NCBI GenBank assembly: GCA_029339505.1
Contig: JAQISU010000057.1
Location: 5,104,001 to 5,168,000 of the forward strand
From: Unio delphinus
Taxonomy: Eukaryota > Mollusca > Bivalvia > Unionida > Unionidae
Direction of reading: 5' to 3'
Length of the DNA: 64,000 nucleotides
The notes under the pieces are model-generated. The model was not told where the DNA came from, made no database searches, and worked only from the letters and a program-made list of their open reading frames with translations. Positions 47,975 to 64,000 of this stretch are shown here, piece after piece. Position numbers and translations under genes: made by a program. Numbering within the stretch: the stretch's first letter is position 1; each line of letters starts with the position of its first letter.

Positions 47975-48813
47975 TTTCTTTGCTATCCCGTTTTGCTGAC
48001 GATATTGATAGGCTGTCAGGCAGTGAAGTCGAGCTTGTCACCTCAGTGAAGAACCTGGATGAAACATCTTCCATATTTGACATGGAGATAAGCGCCGAGA
48101 AGACTAAGTTGATGACAAATAATGGCAAAGAAATCCCAGCCAAGATTAAGGTCAGAGGACAGGAACTGGAAACAGTGGGCCACTTCAAATATCTTGGTTC
48201 CATAATCTCTGAAGAGGGATCAAGAGCAGAAATTTTGTCACTAGCAGCACAAACAACGGCAGCTATGTCAAAGCTAAGACCCATCTGGAGAAACAAGAAT
48301 ATCTGTCTGAAAACTAAAATCAGACTATTTAGAGCATTAGTCATCTCAATCGTTTTGTATTCATGTGAGGCCTGGACCATGACAGCAGAATTTCAAAGAC
48401 GAATCTAGACACTTGAAATGAGATGCTACAGAACCATCCTACGTACCTCTTACATGGATCACATAATAAATGAAGAAGTGAGTAACACCATCAGGCACAA
48501 AGTAGGCAAATAATGAAGACCTCCTCACCACTGTCAAAAAGACAAAGATGAGATGGTATGGCCATGTCACTAGAGCCATCACTCTATCTACAACAGTACT
48601 ACAGGGCGGCCTCTAGGGTGGCAGAAGGAGAGTTTGACAGTGAAAAGGAGATTGACAACATCACAGAATGGACCAGGAAACGTTTTGCGGGGACACAGAC
48701 ATTGGCACATGATCGAGACAAGTGGAGAGAACTGGTCAGATGTTCAGCAGCACAGTGCCTCAACGAACAAATTAGGTTAAGTGACTGATGATGATGATGA
48801 TGATGATGATGAT
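47975..48813 (+). mobile_element. 5'-truncated non-LTR retrotransposon (RT C-terminus, RTE-like tail)
   Basis: Starts within the reverse transcriptase at SRFADDIDRLSG (catalytic FADD motif, about 47989-48010). Then come FKYLGSIISEEGSRAEILS (about 48187-48240), the thumb-like SKLRPIWRNKNICLKTKIRL and VLYSCEAWTMTAEFQRRI, with a stop at 48406. Further coding (TLEMRCYRTILRTSYMDHI, then WTRKRFAG) follows in broken frames. It ends in a TGA repeat (48786-48813), typical of RTE-like and related LINEs with microsatellite tails. The 5' truncation is the usual result of incomplete reverse transcription. It is inserted into or beside the tail-fibre-like sequence. Confidence 0.8.
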
Positions 48814-49903
48814 AAATGTTGAATACCAGATTAGAGAATGCTGACAAATTTTAAAATCTCTTTTGGACAAGCTTACCCGTGCAAATCGAAATAAACAGTT
48901 CCACGTAAATAAAGCGCGTATCCGGTTCAGTTACTTTGTACACCAGTGCTGTTATCTAGATTAATGATACCGGTTTTAATATTGTTTGGTCTGGAAGATA
49001 ACTGATATCGCATACAAATACCGCTAATTTGTATTTATTTAAATTTAACAGCATCAAGTAAATTCAAATTTGACATCGGTGTTATTAATCTGGAAGTCTC
49101 ATACCTTTTACGTACCAGAGAGGGCGTGACTTCGAATAAGTGTCATATAGTAAACATCACCAGCATTAAAAAAAATACGACCGAAAAGAAACAGTAACAC
49201 AATTGACTAACCCCACGTGTGACTCTCTCGGTTAGTTAGAGTCTTCGGTTTAGCGTTATTGACATCATTGTTTCATTTTTGTAAGAAGCCTTAGTTTAGC
49301 AAATGGGACCTTACAAAATCGAGGTGGCTTCATCCTCTCTGCTGATTTTGTAAAGAAAAGTTGCAAAGACTCCAGTTTGTGTTATATCACTAATATTTTG
49401 TATAGAACATATTTTTGTATCAACGTCGGAAGAGATACTTCATCAATAAACTGGTCTCAAAGTGCACCAGAATAATAATATTGACCAACAACACATAATA
49501 GTACACGTATCTCTTTAAAAAAAATGAATGCATTTGTTCAGTTTTATGCCATTCTAAAAGCTTTTCTGTTTTTGCATGAAATTATCTTTTGCTGTAAAGT
49601 GCAATTTTTTTATTTAGCGAGATAATTACGTCGACAGAAACTTCGAAGTTGTTCTCTAAATGAGGGTAAATTAATGCAAAGTAACTTTAGACAAAGTTTG
49701 AGATTCTTTAATTCACTGAGTATATATTTTAATAAAATATCTTCGTCAACATCTTTTCCTACAAAGAAAACATATCTTTAATTATGTCTATATGTGTTAA
49801 GGTTCACCTGAAATTGTTTTTCTTTGAAAAAAGTATTAAGTTTACAGCCATTATTCATCTATGTATTTGCGATTTCAGCCGTTATCATTAACTTTATATA
49901 TAA

Positions 49904-49908
<5 letters not shown>

Positions 49909-49982
<74 letters not shown>
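49909..49982. repeat. (TA)n microsatellite
   Basis: About 37 TA units. Confidence 0.95.
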
Positions 49983-49984
<2 letters not shown>

Positions 49985-50176
49985 CCTTACAAAAGGTCAA
50001 ACCTGGAGACATATTTTATATTTCTTTTATGAGATGATGGTTGGAATGTTCAATAGATCGATCTCATAAACACATACTGGGAACTCAGGAAGATAGCAAG
50101 AAGAGAAAGATGAGTTCCCAGATAAAGAATGTCACCCGATGATGGAAATGTCTTAGGGACAGGTACGGAATCGAAG

Positions 50177-50834
50177 CTGTAATGAGAAGTCAAAATATCT
50201 ATTTTCTTTTGTCGGTACGGAACTGACTTTTTATTTAATTAAACAACACAAATATATTGACTACATTCTAGAAAGACATCTAAAAACTTTATAATAAAAG
50301 TTCATGCAATGCATATTATATTTTCCTTTTTCAAGCTTTCCAACTTCATTTATTCGTATAACTTCTGCATTTTAGAATATTATACAAATAGTTAATTCTC
50401 AATCAATTTCAAGATAACCAAAAGTGTAAGATGTAATTACTATAGTTAATGTAACAATTAATTTAAAGAAATGCATTTTACTTATTTTAAAATAGAATAT
50501 TGATTTAGAATATATTGCTAGATAATATTCTTTCTTACTTAAAGAATACTTTATTTCAATATTAAATCTAACATGAAGTTGGTAGCAATCTTAGCCTTAC
50601 AATAAAAAGTACATAAATATAATTAAATATAAATTATTTAGAACATTTAAACATTCCGTTACAATATATTATAAATAAAAGTATTAAGTGAATAATGTTG
50701 CTAACATAACAATGTTACTATTAAAATAACAAACATTACAAATGCTTATTTCTAAAGAAGTTACGAATATACAATTATTTTACCTGTAATGAGAAGTCAA
50801 AATGTCTATTTTCTTTTGTCGGTACGGAACTGAC
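50177..50834. repeat. 51-bp direct repeats 607 bp apart
   Basis: 50177-50227 and 50784-50834 match with one difference (CTGTAATGAGAAGTC then TATTTTCTTTTGTCGGTACG). The 556 bp between them are very AT-rich and unlike the flanks. Confidence 0.8.
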
Positions 50835-52039
50835 CTGACCCTTAAATGCGTGGTCTTTTATATGCATTCTGTGTCAGGTTAACGTACCCTTGGAAATAGA
50901 TATTTATTCTCATTAAGTAAAATTCAGTTTTTCCTGGTCCAAACCGGCTAAATTTGACGTCATGTGACATAAGGTACAACTCAGATTTGTAGCTCGTTTG
51001 GCATTAGTTACGTCCGAACATGATAATCCCTAAATATTCTAAATCAGCAACATGTTTAATATATTAAGCCAGCAGCAATGTCCGTCAATCTTTAGATAAG
51101 AACCATTTTTGTAGAAACGACTGTCCATCATTAGTTAAAAACCATTCTGTATTTACGTTAACACGGAAGCCTGCTCTATGCTTTACCGATAAGACTTAGG
51201 GGTTCACTGACTTTCAGTAAGATTTCTTGCTAATGCCTGGTTTTACATAATATATATCTGACTGATAAACTTAAGAGCTGACTGACTTTTGTTTTATAAC
51301 CTATTTTCACTCGATAATGTATATTCGTATAGCTAATGATTTGCGTTGCCAACTTATGCTTCGTATATCAACTATTTTCCTTCAATTAATATATAGTTGT
51401 GCTTTGGAAATAAATGAAATTAATCTTAACACACTTTTAGAACTTACTTAATGGAAATGAATAAAACATTACTCTAATACAATTTAAAGAAAATATCAAT
51501 CTTATTAATTTTACTGAAAATTGAATCCTAACATTTCTATTGCAGAAATGCCTACAAAGTGTGCCAATTTACCGAATATACTGGAAACGTTTATATATAT
51601 CATCTAAACTGATACCAGGAACGATTATTGGTAAATCATTCAAACATGTTTTGATCGATTCTATGATGCAAATTGTATTAATTGAAAGTGAGTCTTGCCG
51701 AACGTGTATTATACTGGAGGACATATTGAGGGGCACGATCAATTTTAACCTGTAGAATTTCAGAACAGGGCTGTCTGAATTTTCGGTGAGTGTTAGTAGA
51801 AAGCAGCTGTTGCGAGTTTTGGGTGTGGCTAGATATTATCCGAAATTTTGTTCAAATCGTGTTTTTAAATGTTGAATTTCTAACTAATTTGTTGAGTAAG
51901 AAGACTACGTTTCATTAATCTGAAAAATGTCACGAGGCTTCAGATGTGTACCTGGGGGGAAGAGAGAAGGGTACAGATGTCATCGGGCGCCAAACTAGTG
52001 AGGGCCTCATAATTGTCTTTGAAATAGGTTGTATGTTGA

Positions 52040-52054
52040 GGGGGGGGGGGGGGG
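52040..52054 (+). repeat. Poly-G run
   Basis: Fifteen consecutive G, unusual in this AT-rich DNA. Confidence 0.9.
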
Positions 52055-52444
52055 ACGTAAGATGAATTTTGTCCCCGGGCTCCAAACGCTCTAGCAAAAA
52101 AAAATGAAGAACAAAAATCAGAGATTATTACGGTGGAGTTTGATGTTGCTGGAATACAATATTGACATTAGGTATATCAATGTATATATGTTTAATATGT
52201 AAAGGAATGATTGCTTGTTTAAATACTTCAACTTATAAAAGCAGCAGAGAAAGTCAAAAGTGTTTCCATTTTAAACATTTCGCTTGGATTCGTTATTCAT
52301 GATTTGTTTAAAATAATGTGTGACAAATACTTTCGAGTAACGAGCGAGGTGGGGAAATACGGTGGATCTTTAGCAACTAAACAGGATGTGGCTTACTTGG
52401 TTGACTGATTCTTCATATCAATGTACTAGACAGCTTCGATCATA

Positions 52445-52990
52445 TATATACTGCTGTTATGACATTGCCATAAGGATCATTTTATATACTATTGTTATGG
52501 TATTGCCGTTACAACCATTTATATACCGTGTTATGAGATTGCCATAACGACCATTTCTATACTACTGCTATGACATCCCCATAATGATCATTTCTATACT
52601 ATTGTTATGATTTTGCCATAATGATCATTTCTATATACTATTGTAATGACATTGCCATAACGACCATTTCTATACTATTGTTATGATATTGCCATAACGA
52701 CCATTTCTATACTATTGTTATGGCATTGCCGAATAGACCATTTGTACACTATTGTTATGACATTGCCATAACGACCAATTCTATGCTATTGTTATGGCAT
52801 TGCCGTGTCGACCATTTCTACACTATTGTTATGGCATTGCCGTAGCGACCGTTTATACACTAATGCTATGGCACTGACGTAATGATCATTTTTATACTTT
52901 TCTTATGACATTGCCATAATGATCATTACTATTCTATTGTTATGGAATTGCCGTATAGACCATTTCTATACTATTGTTATGACACTGCAA
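52445..52990. repeat. Minisatellite, ~37-bp unit, about fifteen copies
   Basis: Units read CATTTCTATACTATTGTTAT then GACATTGCCATAACGAC. Two sub-types alternate: GACATTGCCATAA and GGCATTGCCGTA. Confidence 0.9.
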
Positions 52991-52994
52991 AATA

Positions 52995-53650
52995 CCCAAT
53001 GCACGAATCGCAGTCACCAATCTCCATATATATTTGTTAGCCTTAATCCAGGCACATCGGAGATCAAAAACATGGCTTGCTTCAGGAATGAGTACAATTC
53101 ATAATGTAAAGGAACTATAAACATAGTCCTGTCTCACTTGTCATTTCATTTGTTTATATTTCAAATTTTTAATATTTTCATTTTTTGGGTGTGTTTCTTC
53201 ATATCATGAGACAAAAAGAAATGACAGTAAAAAAAAAGTACATGTGTTCTTTCATGAGGATTTTAAAATAAATTGCACAACAGAAACATGATTGAGGTGA
53301 GATATTTAATTAAGGATGGACAAAATATTTCACACGCAACACCATTTTCAGATTCAGTTACAAACAACTGTATTAACTTACACAATATTGTAGTTATCGT
53401 AATTTACGGGTAGGATGCAATTAAATGTTAATATTTTTTTGAAGGCATTTAGAAAGAAGTAGCTTCGTAAAAAAAAAGTTAGATCTGAACAAGACCGACA
53501 AGCTGAGAAACAATCTTGTGATTTCCTTTTTCTAAGCAATGTGATGTCTTTGGAAATCAACGAGGTTCTGATCGTACATGAACATGTAACAAATTTAGCA
53601 TCATACTTAGTTATTTGAAATGATAATTCGATATTGAACTGTAATTTTGC
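52995..53650. other. Gene-less stretch, 3' flank of carboxypeptidase
   Basis: AT-rich; downstream of the minus-strand carboxypeptidase stop, so part may be its 3' UTR. No exon seen. Confidence 0.35.
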
Positions 53651-53656
53651 TAAGTT

Positions 53657-61612
<7,956 letters not shown>

Positions 61613-62194
61613 CTGTAAAATATGTTAGTCAAATTATGAGCAAATATCACAAATAACCAGTCAGAGCGAAAAAGACAGACGTGCAAAGATAAGCCATACA
61701 TAATACAATCCACTATATGCCATATTTTATCTTAGAAAAGTAGCTATAAAAAAGGCTAAGTAATACTTAAAGTTCTATTGCCAAGCGATTATCGCTCTTT
61801 CTTCCAAATTTTTAGCTTCTTTCTCCGAAAAGACCATTCGACGCCGGCAAAAGGCTACTGAAGAACATTTTAAAATCTGACAGATAAAAAAAAATTGGTA
61901 AAATGAGAACGTAAAATAGAAAACACAAAAATAAATAAATAAAATACAGAAAGTAATTTCCAGGGGTCAGAGAGATTATACAAATCCATTCTCTGTTAAA
62001 CAACATAATTTATTTACGATCAAGTCGCTCTACGACACATGAACGAAAACTAATATGCATACATATTACATGGAACATGCATAAAGAATACATGGAACAT
62101 GCATAAAGAATACATGATACATGCATACATAAAACATGGTACTAGACATATAGTAAATATGATGAAGTGGATAGTGATCAAGACTAATTTTTTT

Positions 62195-62755
62195 AATTAC
62201 TAATAAATCTACATAATTGTGAAATATTGAAAAATATGCATAATTGTGAAAAAGTAATACATCTCATATATGTAAATAATGATAAATCTACATTATTCTG
62301 AAACAGTGATAAATCTACGCTATTGTGAAATAGTTATAAATCTACATAATTATAAAATATTAATAAATTCACGTAATTGTAAACAAAAAACAGTCATAAA
62401 TTATTGATTTATCTAAATAATTGTAAAGTATCAATAAATTTATATAATTCTAAAATATTTATTAATCCACATAATTGTAAAATAATGATAAATCTAGATA
62501 ATTGTAAATAGTAATAAATTTACACAACAGTGAATAATAGTGATTCGTGATACATCTACATAACAGTGATTAGTGATACATCTACATATCTACATAACAG
62601 TGAATAGTGATACATCTACATAACAGTGATTAGTGATACATCTACATAACAGTGAATAGTGATACATCTACATAACAGTGAATAGTGATACATCTACATA
62701 ACAGTGAATAGTGATACATCTACATAACAGTGAATAGTGATACATCTACATTATT
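62195..62755. repeat. Minisatellite, 26-30-bp unit, two sub-types
   Basis: Left part (to about 62520): diverged AAATCTACATAATTGTGAAATA units. Right part: nearly identical 26-bp GTGATACATCTACATAACAGTGAATA units, about nine copies. The homogeneous right end looks recently amplified from the older left end. Confidence 0.85.
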
Positions 62756-63118
62756 GTTGCAACTGCATAGCATTCTTTAAATTTATGAGTTATCAAAATG
62801 TTCAGGTATTATGTCCAATACAAAACTATTTATTTTCTCAAATTAGATTTTCATTCAGCATAATAGGTAACAACAAAAAAGGAACTCATTTTCAGTGTTT
62901 CACCTGTACAAGAAATAAATCTTTCTGCCAGTTGTTAGCATTCTGTCTCACCGTACTTTTTCCATTGAAAAGCTATGCTGACTGGTTCAAACTGTTGTAA
63001 GAGTCTTCATATTGTAGTAGTTTAATGTGTAACATTAATACATACAGTAATCGGATAAAATCAATTTAAAAGGACTAAATCTGTGTATTTTGTGTAAATC
63101 TGCTGGATCAGGCAGGCC

Positions 63119-63119
<1 letters not shown>

Positions 63120-63151
<32 letters not shown>
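63120..63151. repeat. (AAT)n microsatellite
   Basis: About ten AAT units. Confidence 0.95.
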
Positions 63152-63152
<1 letters not shown>

Positions 63153-63361
63153 GTAATAAGTTTAAAAATATATACAATACATGAGAATTGTGAACTTTTC
63201 CCTTAATTTTTTTCTTTAGATTTCGCTCCTGAAGCTAAAGTTTTATTTAAAAAATGTAATTTGACACCTATAATGGCATGACTTGGTGATATACAACTTT
63301 TTCACCCCATTGACACCTTCCTCTGTCAGAAAAAAGGAAAGACCTACGTGTTGGTCTACTT

Positions 63362-63365
<4 letters not shown>

Positions 63366-63425
<60 letters not shown>

Positions 63426-63731
63426 TTAGGATTTTTAACGTAGCTTTAACACTTTTTTAATCATCTCGCTACGATGTCCGCAGTGAGGTAGTTTATAGTG
63501 ATGTCTAGCACTGAAGCATCATGCCGCAGACTGTAGCATGATGTCCCACCTAGTCAAACTATCCTGACTCCAGGCCGACCAGTCGTAACACTAACCTCAT
63601 AATGCTGAGCGCCAAGTGAGGAAGTTATTAGTACCATTTTTGTAAGTCATTGGCATGATTCGGCCGGAATCCAACCCACGGCCTTTCGCTTCCACGGCTG
63701 ACCCTATAACCACTAGGCCACCGGTGCGGTC
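63366..63731 (-). mobile_element. tRNA-derived SINE, family 1, with long CA tail
   Basis: Minus-strand head at 63731 (ACCGCACCGGTGGCCTAGTG, then GGTTGGATTCC, a degenerate B box). The full body follows, then AAAATCCTAATCA and a CA repeat of 58 bp (63366-63423 on the plus strand as GT). Confidence 0.85.
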
Positions 63732-64000
63732 TACATAGGATTATGAAAATCACACATACAATATAATTTGATTAAATTAAGACCTTATACAAATTAAAAT
63801 GTAAGGGATAATTCACATAATACAACTCGTTCTATGTAATTCTGACCTTTGGAACTGCTTCTGGGGTTCTTTGGATTGCAGAGAAATTCGGAAACCTTAT
63901 GGATATCACAACTCCTTAGGGATGTCACCTGCCACGTCTGACAAACTGTTCATGAATGGCGAAATATTTCTGCATTTAGAAGCTGCCTGCGTTATGGAAA

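Larger units (their letters stand above)
48815..52440. other. Gene-less, very AT-rich stretch
   Basis: Holds a TA repeat (49909-49982), a 51-bp direct repeat (50177 and 50784) and a G15 run (52040-52054). No supported exon. Confidence 0.35.
61613..64000 (-). other. Carboxypeptidase intron to window end
   Basis: No further carboxypeptidase exon was found; the stretch at 63840-64000 was checked and does not encode the expected GRP..LK region. It contains ATGCATAAAGAATACATG-type short repeats (about 62065-62140), the AT-rich minisatellite 62195-62755, an AAT repeat and a SINE. Confidence 0.5.

Noticed and set aside
47886..48380. 164-codon minus-strand frame
   Set aside because: Antisense shadow of the LINE reverse transcriptase.
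48599..48847. 82-codon minus-strand His-rich frame
   Set aside because: The His run is the TGA repeat tail of the LINE read on the other strand.
52445..52990. Array of regularly spaced repeats as CRISPR
   Set aside because: Units are contiguous and diverged with no unique spacers, in a eukaryotic genome; a minisatellite.
63840..64000. Upstream carboxypeptidase exon
   Set aside because: All three minus-strand frames lack the expected EGR..LK segment and two contain several stops; the exon must lie outside the window.

Overview
This is a eukaryotic, AT-rich, intron- and repeat-rich window that I read as mollusc nuclear DNA, most likely from a bivalve. The evidence is split genes with GT-AG introns, several tRNA-derived SINE families, DIRS-, Polinton- and LINE-type remnants, many minisatellites and very long CA, TA and GA microsatellites. 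Species cannot be fixed from the sequence. Nothing prokaryotic (operons, ribosome binding sites, CRISPR) applies, and most long reading frames are products of repeats.

Real protein-coding loci. (1) On the minus strand at 699-6770 lie two exons of a zinc-finger protein N-terminus, with matching splice phase. Its finger array should lie left of position 1. A promoter-like stretch at about 10.75-11.0 kb sits upstream, and a possible divergent first exon on the plus strand is at 11257-11290. (2) On the plus strand at 31307-32686 and 38614-39765 is a tandem pair of paralogous two-exon genes for short secreted peptides. They share a signal-peptide exon and a four-cysteine C-terminus, while the middles differ strongly. 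I do not recognise the family. (3) On the minus strand at 53657-61612 are six exons of an M14A zinc carboxypeptidase (CPA/CPB type) with every catalytic residue visible. Its pro-region and N-terminal exons lie right of position 64000.

Repeats by region. 0.4-7.2 kb holds four minisatellites and a DIRS-type RT/RNase H fragment inside the zinc-finger intron. At 14.88-15.23 kb is a fresh MITE with 75-bp terminal inverted repeats and a TA target-site duplication. From 16.2 to 20.9 kb a decayed Polinton/Maverick (integrase and DNA polymerase B pieces, minus strand) is interrupted by two copies of a roughly 1-kb dispersed repeat. From 29.5 to 30.35 kb and again at 56.5-57.4 kb lies another dispersed repeat of about 0.85 kb. 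At 46.2-48.8 kb there is a long unexplained minus-strand reading frame, a plus-strand frame resembling phage tail-fibre modules, and a 5'-truncated non-LTR retrotransposon with a TGA-repeat tail. Six copies of one tRNA-derived SINE, two of a second and one of a third are scattered through the window, several ending in CA repeats.

The best candidates for something undescribed are the tandem four-cysteine peptide genes, the unidentified reading frame at 46.2-47.0 kb with its tail-fibre-like neighbour, and the ~1-kb repeat that invaded the Polinton. All identifications rest on reading motifs by eye; no database search was run.
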